This document shows, in pieces, positions 50,778-59,268 of a stretch of DNA of 64,000 nucleotides. The DNA comes from JBBIQH01 sp964475945. Lineage in GTDB: Archaea > Thermoproteota > Nitrososphaeria > Nitrososphaerales > Nitrosocaldaceae. Location of the stretch: the NCBI GenBank assembly GCA_964475945.1, contig CAYYYF010000002.1, positions 1 through 64,000 of the forward strand, written 5' to 3'. The first letter of the stretch is position 1; the number at the start of each line of letters is the position of its first letter. The position numbers and the translations under genes were made by a program. Below the pieces are notes generated by a model that saw nothing but the letters and a program-made list of their open reading frames with translations, ran no database searches and was not told the origin of the DNA.

Positions 50778-50882
50778 GGGCCGGATACCATTTAATTAAT
50801 GTTAAGGTAGGCCAATCGTCTAGCCTGGTAGGATGCTCCCTTGGCATGGGAGAGGTCGCGGGTTCAAATCCCGCCCGGTCCA
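50778..50882 (+). tRNA. tRNA-Ala (GGC) with an intron at position 7/8
   Basis: The acceptor stem GGGCCGG/CCGGTCC includes the G3.U70 pair that identifies alanine tRNA, with discriminator A. The anticodon arm is CTCCC-TTGGCAT-GGGAG (GGC), and the T arm is GCGGG-TTCAAAT-CCCGC. The gene is 105 nt. A 31-nt intron (50785-50815) separates the 5' acceptor strand from the D arm. Its bulge-helix-bulge is strict: central helix GGCC:GGCC, bulges GG|A and AA|T, and inner stem TACC:GGTA. The spliced tRNA is 74 nt. Confidence 0.92.
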
Positions 50883-50932
50883 TAATATATTATAATAATA
50901 TATAATAAAAAATAAATTATAATATATTATAG

Positions 50933-52171
50933 TTATAACTTAGGTTTAGCCTTAACATCTATCCTCTTACTAGCAACTCTCTCATAACTCATCTCTAAAG
51001 CCTCTATCATAGGCAACCTCTTACCTGCTAGATAAAGTACTAGAGCTCCTCCTGCAGTGCTTATATGATCAACCTTATCATACAACCCAAATCTCTTCAA
51101 TGCTGTTGTCATATGTCCTCCACTTACTATGGTAGTGCTAAGTGAGTTTGCTGCGCTCTCTAGCAATGCTTTCGTACCATACTCAAAATTACTCCTCTCA
51201 AACGCCCCTGCAGGTCCACTCATGAATACAGTTCCTGCACTTCTTATTATCTTATCATACATATCAACCGTCTTGCTACCTATATCAAGTATTGTATCGT
51301 TATCATTGAACTCCTCTATACACTTCTCTACCCTCTCGCAGTTATGCTCAGTAGCATAATCAACAGGTAATATGAATATGTTAGGATACTTCTGAAACAG
51401 CCTTCTGGCCTTATCTAATAGTGCCTCCTCTTTTAGACCTAGACTATTTGCTTTAAACTTACCTTGAGCCATTAGAAATATTACAGATATAAGCCCTGTT
51501 AGGAGTACCTTATCTGCCCTACCCCCTTGTATAAGCGTCTCTATAGCCTCAAGCCTATCAGATATCTTTGAGCCTCCTAATACAACTACATAAGGACCCT
51601 TTGCAACTGTAAGTATGTTGTTAAGGGATTTGATCTCCCTTGCTACTAATCTACCAGCGCAGGTATCTATTACATAAGGAAAACCTATTATAGATGGATG
51701 TGCCCTATGTGCTGATGGGAAGCAGTCTAAGATGCATACATCAAATAACTTTGCAAGCCTTCTAACCATTACTGTATTTGCTGCATCCTTGAAACTGAAC
51801 TCATAGTTCTCTTCTGCACAGAATCTGAGGTTATCAAGCAAGAGAACATCTCCATCACTCATACTCTCTATACTCCTCCTAGCCTCTGGACCTATTATAT
51901 CCTCAACGAATGTAACCTTCCTACCTATATTCTCTTCAAGTACCTTTGCATGCTCACTTAGGTCTGTATAATCATATCTACCAACCCTACCTTGGTGCGA
52001 GCCTACTATAACCTTGGAGTGTTTCAACTCCCTTATACTCTCTGCAGCCTCCTTTATCCTTATACTCTCTATTATCTTGAGGGTCTCAGGGTGTATAGGA
52101 GAGTTCATATCAACTCTTATAAAGACTCTCTTGCCATGAAGATCCATATCATCCATGGTTAATATATTCAT
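50933..52171 (-). CDS. pgk: phosphoglycerate kinase
   Basis: This enzyme phosphorylates 3-phosphoglycerate in gluconeogenesis or glycolysis. About 412 residues follow from the ATG at 52171, where the conserved N-terminus 'MDLHGKRVFIRVDMNSPI' begins shortly after. The phosphoglycerate site 'GSHQGRVGRYDY', 'LLLDNLRF', 'VVLGGSKISDRLEAIE' and the C-terminal 'TIVSGGHMTTALKRFG' are archaeal-type. The frame continues to 52216 (TTG), but a minus-strand TATA-like box just upstream would place the RNA start near that codon. Confidence 0.95.
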   Translation of the reverse strand: MNILTMDDMDLHGKRVFIRVDMNSPIHPETLKIIESIRIKEAAESIRELKHSKVIVGSHQGRVGRYDYTDLSEHAKVLEENIGRKVTFVEDIIGPEARRSIESMSDGDVLLLDNLRFCAEENYEFSFKDAANTVMVRRLAKLFDVCILDCFPSAHRAHPSIIGFPYVIDTCAGRLVAREIKSLNNILTVAKGPYVVVLGGSKISDRLEAIETLIQGGRADKVLLTGLISVIFLMAQGKFKANSLGLKEEALLDKARRLFQKYPNIFILPVDYATEHNCERVEKCIEEFNDNDTILDIGSKTVDMYDKIIRSAGTVFMSGPAGAFERSNFEYGTKALLESAANSLSTTIVSGGHMTTALKRFGLYDKVDHISTAGGALVLYLAGKRLPMIEALEMSYERVASKRIDVKAKPKL

Positions 52172-52268
52172 AGGTCTGCTACTGATAGCAGTGATAAAAA
52201 CCTTATTCTTTATCAATATGGACAGATAAAAATTAAAGTTATTATTTGATATCTACAATTAAGGATAT

Positions 52269-52931
52269 ATGCTTAGTAGTGTAGTGCTAGTGCCCTTACG
52301 CTCTCCTACATTCATTGCTCTTATAATATCATTTATAGTATTAAGTATAATGGTTGGATTAAGGATTACAGATACTTTGGATAACAATATGCTAAATACC
52401 TTAACCTTATCACGCACATATATACTTGATATAACAATGGTTGTAATAACAACTACAGCAGATATCTTTCCAGTATACTTCTCACCTATGCTTATTATAT
52501 CCTTCATACTGCTTGTAAGAAAGAAAAGTAGGAGGATAGGTGCCATGCTTATACTCGTTATACTAATTACTACATTAGTAACGTTGCAGATTAAGAACAT
52601 AATATATAAAGAGAGACCAGATTATGAATTCAAGATAGAAGGTTTTAATTATAGACTTGAGTATGATGCCTTATCTAAAGTAAGTAGCTCTTACCCTTCT
52701 GCACATGCTGCAAGGAGTGCTGCCTTTGCATTGATACTAAGTTACATGCTAAAAGGGAGGATGATAAAGGGGTTTAACATAGCATTCATACTATGGCTCT
52801 ACCCATTACTTATATCCTTCTCTAGGATGTATGTTGGCGAGCATTATCTTACGGATGTTATAGGGGGTACCATACTAGGATTAATAGTAGCAAATACTAT
52901 AGGTAGGGTATTCAAACTCAATATAGATTAA
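52269..52931 (+). CDS. PAP2-family membrane phosphatase
   Basis: This 220-residue integral membrane protein has several hydrophobic segments and the three acid-phosphatase motifs: 'YKERPDYEF' (KxxxxxxRP-like), 'SSYPSAHAARSAAFAL' (PSxH) and 'SRMYVGEHYLTDVIGG' (SRxxxxxHxxxD). It is likely to dephosphorylate an isoprenoid or lipid pyrophosphate, such as recycled polyprenyl carrier; this is inference. It is divergent from pgk and ends one base before the convergent hypothetical gene. Confidence 0.88.
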   Translation: MLSSVVLVPLRSPTFIALIISFIVLSIMVGLRITDTLDNNMLNTLTLSRTYILDITMVVITTTADIFPVYFSPMLIISFILLVRKKSRRIGAMLILVILITTLVTLQIKNIIYKERPDYEFKIEGFNYRLEYDALSKVSSSYPSAHAARSAAFALILSYMLKGRMIKGFNIAFILWLYPLLISFSRMYVGEHYLTDVIGGTILGLIVANTIGRVFKLNID

Positions 52932-53258
52932 TTAATTAATCATGCCTAAGGTATCTGCTGTATTAGAGTCGAGCAAGAGTATGCCATAACTAGTCTCATT
53001 ATGATGATATATTATATACCTTATACTATCACTATATCCTAACCTTCTTACTGCAATGTTAACTTCATTAAGGAGCTTATGAATTATCTTCCTTGCTATA
53101 TTGTCATCCTTATTACTCCTATCCTTTGGTATCAGTACTCTAACACTTAGAGTATTATGCTTTCTATAGATATCTAATATTACATTTATGACACTCCATA
53201 GATCATCTAACCTATCTACGCTTATTACATGCATAACCTCTACATCCTTCGGATGCAT
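52932..53258 (-). CDS. hypothetical protein, unknown
   Basis: This 108-residue protein has an alpha/beta pattern (VMHVISVDRLDDLWSVIN; RYIIYHHNETSYGILLLD) with no recognised motif or membrane segment. It is convergent with the PAP2 gene and divergent from the AsnC-type gene, so it is a stand-alone unit. Codon use matches host genes. Function unknown. Confidence 0.55.
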   Translation of the reverse strand: MHPKDVEVMHVISVDRLDDLWSVINVILDIYRKHNTLSVRVLIPKDRSNKDDNIARKIIHKLLNEVNIAVRRLGYSDSIRYIIYHHNETSYGILLLDSNTADTLGMIN

Positions 53259-53350
53259 GAATTAACATTATAGTATCAACTATAATAAACCTAATGCGTA
53301 TACTTGCTTTAGTTTGAATGTTTATAAAGCCGCTTAAAGCATTAGAGTGT

Positions 53351-53584
53351 ATGAAAGCATTCGTTGAGATCAAGATAGAGGCTGGTGCAAATATACAGAG
53401 GATAGTCAATACGTTAAGGAGTATAGAAGGGGTTAAAGAGGCCTTTGCTGTTACTGGGCATACTGATATAATAGCAACCATAGATGCTAGTGATCTAAAG
53501 GGTATAGCTGATACAGTTACGCAAAAGATTCATACAATAAAAGGTATAGAGAGTACAGAGACGATGGTATGCGTTGAAGATTAA
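53351..53584 (+). CDS. Lrp/AsnC-type ligand-binding domain protein (stand-alone RAM domain)
   Basis: This 77-residue protein is only the effector-binding RAM domain ('KAFVEIKIEAGANIQRIVN ... GVKEAFAVTGHTDIIATID'), with no DNA-binding helix-turn-helix. Such stand-alone domains can join Lrp-type regulators or sense amino acids. The frame opens at 53318, but TTTATAAAG at 53321-53329 is a TATA box that places transcription at about the ATG at 53351, so a leaderless start there is most likely. Confidence 0.8.
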   Translation: MKAFVEIKIEAGANIQRIVNTLRSIEGVKEAFAVTGHTDIIATIDASDLKGIADTVTQKIHTIKGIESTETMVCVED

Positions 53585-53639
53585 CCAAAGCTATTAGGTT
53601 ATGGTAATGATTAAATCTCTAATGAGATAAAATATAAGC

Positions 53640-54431
53640 ATGCAAAGAGAGTATATTAAAGTGGTTTATGTTAGAGATTCTCCTAGATTAGATAAGCCTT
53701 ATATGATCTGTGGGCTACCTGGGAGTGGGTATGTAGGTAAGTTAGCAGTTGATCACCTTATACAAGAACTCCATGCGATACATCTTGTAGATGTATACTC
53801 TTACTCCTTTCCTCCGCAGGTTACAATAAGGCAAGATGGTTGTTTAGAACTCATGAAGAATAGCATATACTACTGGAAGAGCGATACAAACAATGGGAGC
53901 AAAGATATACTACTCCTTACTGGTGATGCACAGCCAATAACCCCAGAAGGGGAGTACATACTTGCAGAGGAGTTAATTAACATAGCAGAAAGGTTCAATG
54001 TAAGCATGATATTTACCTTAGCTGCATATATAACTGGAGTATTTATTGATAGACCAAAGGTGTATGTAACAGCGACACATGAACATATTCTACAGGAGTT
54101 AAAGAGTAAAGGCTTGAATACAATGGATAATGGTAGCATAACAGGTATGAATGGTCTTATACTTGGTATGGCTAAGATCAAGAATATTAAAGGTGTATGC
54201 CTACTGGGTGAGACCTCAGGTTATGTAGTAGATGCAAAGGCATCGCAAGCAGTGCTTAAGTATCTACTTGATTATGTTAATATTAACATAGATCTAAGCA
54301 GTTTAGAGAAAAGGGCAAAGGATACGGAGATTATCATAAATGCTTTAGAGCAACAGATGAGAGGTTCAAGTATATCTCAAGAACAGCATATCGAACAGCA
54401 TAGGGATAAGGAGTTAGGCTATATTAGTTAA
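53640..54431 (+). CDS. PAC2-family proteasome assembly chaperone
   Basis: This 263-residue protein has the PAC2 fold: 'MICGLPGSGYVGKLAVDHLI' (about residues 22-41), 'HLVDVYSYSFPPQVTIRQDG', and 'DILLLTGDAQPITPEGEYI', and ends with a long charged helix (LEKRAKDTEIIINALEQQM). Archaeal PAC2 homologues bind proteasome alpha subunits or activate related ATPases. It is followed by the convergent SSB gene. Confidence 0.9.
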   Translation: MQREYIKVVYVRDSPRLDKPYMICGLPGSGYVGKLAVDHLIQELHAIHLVDVYSYSFPPQVTIRQDGCLELMKNSIYYWKSDTNNGSKDILLLTGDAQPITPEGEYILAEELINIAERFNVSMIFTLAAYITGVFIDRPKVYVTATHEHILQELKSKGLNTMDNGSITGMNGLILGMAKIKNIKGVCLLGETSGYVVDAKASQAVLKYLLDYVNINIDLSSLEKRAKDTEIIINALEQQMRGSSISQEQHIEQHRDKELGYIS

Positions 54432-54458
54432 TATTTAATTACTTAATTATTATACTCA

Positions 54459-54752
54459 TCAATACTCTAACACATTAAGCTTACCATACTTGCCTATATT
54501 CAGTATATTCTCACCCTTAAACTCCCGAGTATAACCATTAACTATAGATATCTTTGATCCTTCTCTAACCATGCTTATCTGTTCATTCCATAGCGTTAAT
54601 TTCATCTCTCCACTAGAATCTGCAATCACGCAATCCACGACTCTTGCAGTTGTACCATCCCTTAACTTAACCTCTCTAACCTCTGATATACTTACTACCT
54701 CTGCCTCTACTGATATATTGTTCATGCCCCTCTTTATATCAGATATTCGCAT
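54459..54752 (-). CDS. OB-fold single-stranded DNA-binding protein (RPA/SSB-like)
   Basis: This 97-residue single OB-fold protein ('SVEAEVVSISEVREVKLRDG ... VVDCVIADSSGEMKLTLWNE') resembles the crenarchaeal/thaumarchaeal SSB, which protects single-stranded DNA. The acidic C-terminal tail of Sulfolobus SSB is missing. It is convergent with PAC2 and divergent from the tRNA-Leu. Confidence 0.85.
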   Translation of the reverse strand: MRISDIKRGMNNISVEAEVVSISEVREVKLRDGTTARVVDCVIADSSGEMKLTLWNEQISMVREGSKISIVNGYTREFKGENILNIGKYGKLNVLEY

Positions 54753-54810
54753 AGGTAGCAGAGGATAAACATTATAATAAATATTACTATTTACATATTG
54801 ATATAATACA

Positions 54811-54930
54811 GCGGGGGTAGCAGAGCCTGGTCAAATGCGCGGGACTCAAGATCGTATAAGGTATGGATATAGGGTATGAATGAGTTATCCCGTCCGTAGA
54901 GGTTCGTGGGTTCAAATCCCACCCCCCGCA
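54811..54930 (+). tRNA. tRNA-Leu (CAA) with a canonical intron
   Basis: The acceptor stem is GCGGGGG/CCCCCGC with discriminator A; the class II variable arm and T arm (GTGGG-TTCAAAT-CCCAC) are clear. The anticodon loop CTCAAGA gives anticodon CAA. A 36-nt intron (54851-54886) interrupts after G37, at the canonical 37/38 site; the bulge-helix-bulge has central helix CUCA:UGAG and bulges AG|A and TT|A. The gene is 120 nt and the mature tRNA 84 nt. Confidence 0.93.
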
Positions 54931-55055
54931 TGTTAACAAATAGCAAGCATGTGACTAAACATATACATCAACATGTTAGTATATACTATAAAATATATAC
55001 TATCTATTAAATATTGTATGATTTGTACTAAATATTAATAAAATATGCACAAACT

Positions 55056-55064
55056 TTTTAAATA
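55056..55064 (+). promoter_or_regulatory. TATA box upstream of the leader ORF and TrmB gene
   Basis: TTTTAAATA at 55056-55064 lies about 21-29 bases before the ATG at 55085. At that spacing the RNA should begin at or next to the ATG, leaving the leader ORF leaderless and the TrmB start about 86 bases into the transcript. Confidence 0.45.
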
Positions 55065-55084
55065 TTCATGTAATTATTAAAGAT

Positions 55085-55165
55085 ATGAAAGGATTAACAA
55101 CTAGGATAATGGCAGAGAGGAATGGCAGAGCTATATGCACTGAAGGTATGATATGCAAGAGGTGA
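55085..55165 (+). CDS. possible 26-residue leader ORF upstream of TrmB
   Basis: An ATG at the expected transcription start opens a 26-codon frame (MKGLTTRIMAERNGRAICTE...) ending at TGA 55163-55165. The stop overlaps GAGGTGAT, the ribosome binding site of the TrmB start at 55171, so ribosomes ending here could hand over to TrmB. Peptide function is unknown; the ORF might be chance. Confidence 0.3.
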   Translation: MKGLTTRIMAERNGRAICTEGMICKR

Positions 55166-55170
55166 TTCAG

Positions 55171-55992
55171 ATGATGGTTGGTACATTTGCATTATTCAAT
55201 AATGACGAATACAGGGAGTATATAGAGAAGATAATTAGAACGCTACAAGAGCTAGGACTTACAGTCAATGAGGCTAAGGTCTACATATACTTAGCAAAGT
55301 CTGGTTACAAGAAAGCTACTGAGGTAGCAGAGAGTGTAGGGATACCAAGGACTGAGACGTATCAGATACTTGGTAGATTACAGGCTAAGGGATTGGTGAC
55401 AGCAACGTTAGAGCATCCAGTAAGATATTCTGCAATAGAGCTGAATGAACTCTTAAAGACTATGATTAATGCTGGTATGGAGAGGCTAAAGGAGTTTGAG
55501 AGGAAGAGTAATGAGATAATACGTGTATGGTCTACACTACCAGAGTTTGTAAAGACAAGTGCTGAAAATAGTGATAGATTCCAAGTTCTTGAGGGTAGAG
55601 AGAATGTATACACAAGGATAACCTCTATGATCAACGATGCTAATGATACAATACTTGTAACATGTAATGAGGTTGATACGCTAAGACTATACAACTACGG
55701 TATAATAGATCAATTGGCAAAGAGTAGAGCAAGTGTTAAGATTATAAGTAATATTCAGAGTAGCATGTTATCCATATTCATAGATGTAGGATTAAAGAAT
55801 GTGAGACATGTAGAAGGTAAGATATCGTTCATGATGATAAAGGATGGTAAAGAGATGATATACACGCTTAGAAGCAATAGCAAGAACGATACCATTGTAC
55901 TATGGACAGATTCACAGGCAATTGTAGAGGCCATGAGTACTCTCTTCTTCCTACTTTGGGATAAAGGTAATAAAGATAAGATAGAGCAGTAG
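55171..55992 (+). CDS. TrmB-family transcriptional regulator
   Basis: This protein of about 273 residues has an N-terminal winged helix ('LQELGLTVNEAKVYIYLAKSG ... TEVAESVGIPRTETYQILGRL', residues 20-75), a coiled-coil link and a C-terminal TrmB domain with a PLD-like pattern ('INDANDTILVTCNEVDTLRLY'). In Thaumarchaeota many TrmB paralogues bind unknown ligands; ligand and targets are not visible. An ATG at 55153 is in frame, but 55171 follows GAGGTGAT by five bases. It may be regulated through the short upstream ORF. Confidence 0.9.
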   Translation: MMVGTFALFNNDEYREYIEKIIRTLQELGLTVNEAKVYIYLAKSGYKKATEVAESVGIPRTETYQILGRLQAKGLVTATLEHPVRYSAIELNELLKTMINAGMERLKEFERKSNEIIRVWSTLPEFVKTSAENSDRFQVLEGRENVYTRITSMINDANDTILVTCNEVDTLRLYNYGIIDQLAKSRASVKIISNIQSSMLSIFIDVGLKNVRHVEGKISFMMIKDGKEMIYTLRSNSKNDTIVLWTDSQAIVEAMSTLFFLLWDKGNKDKIEQ

Positions 55993-56099
55993 AGTATAGG
56001 CAAGTCAATGTTAATTAGTATAGATAGACTATATTTTATTATTATTTTATCTTCTCATTAGAAGCAAGGTATTTAGATAGAACAATATGATATAATCAG

Positions 56100-56588
56100 T
56101 TGTACAAACATGTGAGTATTGCAGTAGGAGTAGGTCTAGCAGTTGCATTATTAATATACTACTTATATGCAAATATAATGGAGAGTAGCGAAAGTAATAG
56201 AGGATTAAAATACGAGGTTAAGCGTATAATGATAGATGATATAATGTTAGAGGTAGAGATAGCAGATGATGATGAGAAGAGGGCATTAGGCTTGATGTAT
56301 AGGGAAGGGCTTGATGAGTATAAAGGGATGCTATTCATGTTCCCATATGAAGGTAGATATGCATTCTGGATGATGAATATGAACTTTAGCATAGATATAC
56401 TTTGGATAGATGCTAATGGCAATGTACTCTATATAGTTAGTTATGCTAAACCATGTAAGGAGGTTAGCAGTGTTAATGAATGCACTTATAATCCAGATGT
56501 ATATGCAAAATATGTGTTAGAGGTTAATGGAGGTTTTGCTGAAAGGCATGGGATAGTAATCGGTTCAAGGATGATGATATTAGATTAG
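56100..56588 (+). CDS. membrane-anchored DUF192 protein
   Basis: This 162-residue protein has an N-terminal hydrophobic anchor (about residues 5-24) and a DUF192 domain: 'DEKRALGLMYREGLDEYKGM ... FMFPYEGRYAFWMMNMNFSID'. DUF192 proteins are small extracytoplasmic proteins of unknown function. It starts at TTG 56100, as no ATG fits. It is followed after 67 bases by an unknown gene. Confidence 0.85.
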   Translation: MYKHVSIAVGVGLAVALLIYYLYANIMESSESNRGLKYEVKRIMIDDIMLEVEIADDDEKRALGLMYREGLDEYKGMLFMFPYEGRYAFWMMNMNFSIDILWIDANGNVLYIVSYAKPCKEVSSVNECTYNPDVYAKYVLEVNGGFAERHGIVIGSRMMILD

Positions 56589-56655
56589 ATTATCTTAAGG
56601 TTAGATAATATAATTGATTAACAAATTTAAATAACGTAATCCTATAAGTTAGAGT

Positions 56656-57225
56656 ATGAATGTAAAGGAAGAGTTCTACTCTATGCTAAATAGGATAGGG
56701 AAGGATAGTATCAAACGTATGATAGCAGAGAGACCTAGCTATGCAATAAATATACTTATCTCAGAGTTCAATAAATATGCTTTAAGCATCGGAGGATACG
56801 ATGAAAAAGAGGATAACATTGCACTAGTTACTACGCTAATGCATTACATGCTAACTGAATGCATGATTCCAAGTGAGAGGAAGGTTATCGTAGATGGTGT
56901 AATGCTAGATATAGTAATACCTACAACTAGAATGCTAAGTAGTAATGCATATAATGCATTGGTTATAACTATACCTGATGATCCCGATAAGATTAGGCTA
57001 ATAGAGAGTATACAACGTAACAAGGAGAATATATGGACAATCTTAACATATAAAGAATATACAATTGAAGTACTTACCAGATTAAAGGATTACAGAATAT
57101 ATATTATAGATAGTTACATTACTAAGTTACCATTACAAGTATTAAGATTATCAAGCATAATAGATGATATAAGAGAGTTCTTAAAGAAGCGAGGTATAAA
57201 GAGCCTAAATATACTTCATACCTAA
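56656..57225 (+). CDS. unknown protein, possibly with a restriction-endonuclease-like core
   Basis: This 189-residue soluble protein is mainly helical. A segment 'SERKVIVDGVMLDIVIPT' followed by 'NALVITIP' has the spacing of strand-Asp-strand in PD-(D/E)xK nucleases, but the conserved E/QxK is not clear. It is 67 bases after DUF192 and ends one base before the convergent rhodanese gene. I would not name it. Confidence 0.55.
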   Translation: MNVKEEFYSMLNRIGKDSIKRMIAERPSYAINILISEFNKYALSIGGYDEKEDNIALVTTLMHYMLTECMIPSERKVIVDGVMLDIVIPTTRMLSSNAYNALVITIPDDPDKIRLIESIQRNKENIWTILTYKEYTIEVLTRLKDYRIYIIDSYITKLPLQVLRLSSIIDDIREFLKKRGIKSLNILHT

Positions 57226-58017
57226 TTAATACTCAATAGGTAGATCATATCTATTCCCCCACTCATACCATGAGCCTAGATAAACCTTAATATTATTAAA
57301 GCCTAGCAGCCTTAATACTACATAGGTATGTGAAGCCCTATAACCTCCTTGGCAGTAACATATAATCTCCCTGCCTCTATCAAATGGATAGATGTCTTTA
57401 AGTGCATCTATTGGCTTAAGTCTTCCATCTGCTGTTACATTCCTCTCCCAGTCTATATTTATGGCATTGGGTATATGCCCTCCCCTTGCTGCCCTTATAT
57501 ATAACCCCTTATACTCGTATACGCTCCTAGCATCTATTATAACCGTATTGCTATCATGTATCCTCTCTAGCACGTATCTATAATCTGCTATCACGCTATT
57601 ATCTAAACTGTAACTGTAATTATATAATGGTCTAGCAGAATATGCATTATACTCTATGCTATATCCTTTAGACCTCCAGAGGTTAAGCCCTCCATCAAGT
57701 ATGCATGCATCCTTATGAGCAATGTAATGCATTAACCATAACCCTCTAGCAGATAATGTGCCAGAGATATTATCGTATAGTATTATCCTCTTATCATATG
57801 TCACTCCTATACCCTTTAATAGCATTACTAGATGCCTATTGAATCCATCTATTCCTTGTTCTGATGTATCCGCCCAATGAAATGCAAATACATCAAGGTT
57901 AAGTGCATGAGGTATATGCCCTTGAATGTAATCATGCCAAGACCTAGTATCTATTACAACTATTCTATCTTGATCCCTATTAATAATTCTGTAAAGTTCG
58001 TCAACACTAATAAGCAT
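57226..58017 (-). CDS. thiosulfate sulfurtransferase (two-domain rhodanese)
   Basis: This 263-residue protein has two rhodanese domains. The first (residues 1-120) starts 'ISVDELYRIINRD..IDTRSWHDYIQGHIPHA' and lacks a catalytic cysteine; the second has 'GREIICYCQGGYRASHTYV' with the active-site Cys in CQGGYRAS. It probably transfers sulfur from thiosulfate or mercaptopyruvate to acceptors. It is convergent with the previous gene and divergent from the DtxR-type regulator. Confidence 0.9.
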   Translation of the reverse strand: MLISVDELYRIINRDQDRIVVIDTRSWHDYIQGHIPHALNLDVFAFHWADTSEQGIDGFNRHLVMLLKGIGVTYDKRIILYDNISGTLSARGLWLMHYIAHKDACILDGGLNLWRSKGYSIEYNAYSARPLYNYSYSLDNSVIADYRYVLERIHDSNTVIIDARSVYEYKGLYIRAARGGHIPNAINIDWERNVTADGRLKPIDALKDIYPFDRGREIICYCQGGYRASHTYVVLRLLGFNNIKVYLGSWYEWGNRYDLPIEY

Positions 58018-58116
58018 ACTTGACCTACCAAATTATATAATATTAAACTTACGTGTAGTAAACTAACCCGTATTTACTCTAACATTTATAAAAGTATATG
58101 TTATTAATCATATCCA

Positions 58117-58575
58117 TTGAATAAGGCTATAGATAGATTAGAGGCTATAAAAGCAGCACAGAGTGAGAAGATTAAGGGTAGGACACAGAGGATGGAGGAT
58201 TATCTTGAGGTAATATATGAGTTAATGGAGTATAAAGGTTATGCAAGCATGAGCGATATATCCAACTACTTGAATGTAAGTTCTGCTAGTGTAACAAAGA
58301 TGATACAGAGGCTTCATGAAAGCGGTTATATAGAGTATGAGAAGTACAAGGGGATAAGACTCAAGGATAAAGGGATGGAGGTGGCAAAGGCATTAAGGGA
58401 GAAGCATGGCATATTAACGGAGTTTCTGCTCTTACTAGGTATTGATGATAATGATGCTCATAAGATAACCGAGGGTATAGAGCATTACTTTGATAACATA
58501 ACGCTAAAGAGGCTAGAGGAACTCATAAATATAATAAAGAACAATGAAGATCTCTTAAGGAAGATAGGTAAATAG
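58117..58575 (+). CDS. DtxR/MntR-type metal-dependent repressor
   Basis: This 152-residue protein has an N-terminal winged helix ('MEDYLEVIYELMEYKGYAS ... NVSSASVTKMIQRLHESGYI'), and the dimerisation/metal domain ('GMEVAKALREKHGILTEFLLL ... ITEGIEHYFDNI') with Glu/His candidates as in MntR. There is no SH3 domain. It should control iron or manganese uptake genes. I start at TTG 58117, 30 bases after a TATA-like box (TTTATAAAAG near 58085), so the mRNA is leaderless; an in-frame ATG at 58192 begins at the HTH. Confidence 0.9.
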   Translation: MNKAIDRLEAIKAAQSEKIKGRTQRMEDYLEVIYELMEYKGYASMSDISNYLNVSSASVTKMIQRLHESGYIEYEKYKGIRLKDKGMEVAKALREKHGILTEFLLLLGIDDNDAHKITEGIEHYFDNITLKRLEELINIIKNNEDLLRKIGK

Positions 58576-58656
58576 ATAAGATTAAATTAAAACAATATTT
58601 TATCTATAAAATAGCTATTATTGAAGATCGTCATTTGTTTACATAAATAATATATT

Positions 58657-59229
58657 TTAGGTTATAAGGCGCTCTAGCTTCAGCAAGGTAGCGCCCTTAC
58701 TTCTCATATCAGCCAATGCTTCTTCACTCTTCTCTAATCCTTTTATACCATCCTCAAGTACTATAACCTCAAACCCTAACTTTATAGCATCAAGTACTGT
58801 ACTCTTTACGCAGTAATCTGTTGCAACACCAGTAACAAAGAGCCTCTTTATACCTCTCTCGTTTAAGAGTTCTTGCAGCTCTGTTCCATCGAATGCAGAA
58901 TAAGCCTCTTTGTTTGGATCTGTACCCTTAGATATTACTATAGTACTTCGAGGGAGATTAAGGTCTGGATGGAATTTTGCGCCATAGGTATGTCTTACAC
59001 AGTGTACAGGCCATATACCTCCCCTCTGCATGAATGATATATGGTTTGGTGGATGCCAGTCTCTGCTAGCAAATATAGGCAACTCATTTGCTACAAAGAT
59101 CTCAATGTATTTGTTTATAACAGGCACTATCTTATCCGCATCTGGTACTGGTAGAGAACCGCCTGGCATGAAATCATTCTGCATATCTACTATTAGTAAA
59201 GCAGAAGCATCATCCAATCTTTTACTCAT
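58657..59229 (-). CDS. nicotinamidase (isochorismatase family)
   Basis: This 190-residue hydrolase converts nicotinamide to nicotinate in NAD salvage. The catalytic triad is Asp15 ('LIVDMQNDF'), Lys in 'VISKGTD' and Cys in 'GVATDYCVKSTVLDA'; the metal motif 'SRDWHPPNHISF' is present. The family call as nicotinamidase rather than another isochorismatase hydrolase rests on these motifs. It lies upstream of the PIN-KH ATPase on the same strand. Confidence 0.92.
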   Translation of the reverse strand: MSKRLDDASALLIVDMQNDFMPGGSLPVPDADKIVPVINKYIEIFVANELPIFASRDWHPPNHISFMQRGGIWPVHCVRHTYGAKFHPDLNLPRSTIVISKGTDPNKEAYSAFDGTELQELLNERGIKRLFVTGVATDYCVKSTVLDAIKLGFEVIVLEDGIKGLEKSEEALADMRSKGATLLKLERLIT

Positions 59230-59268
59230 AATATTAAGATAATCTATGGACGTTATAAAAATGTTATA

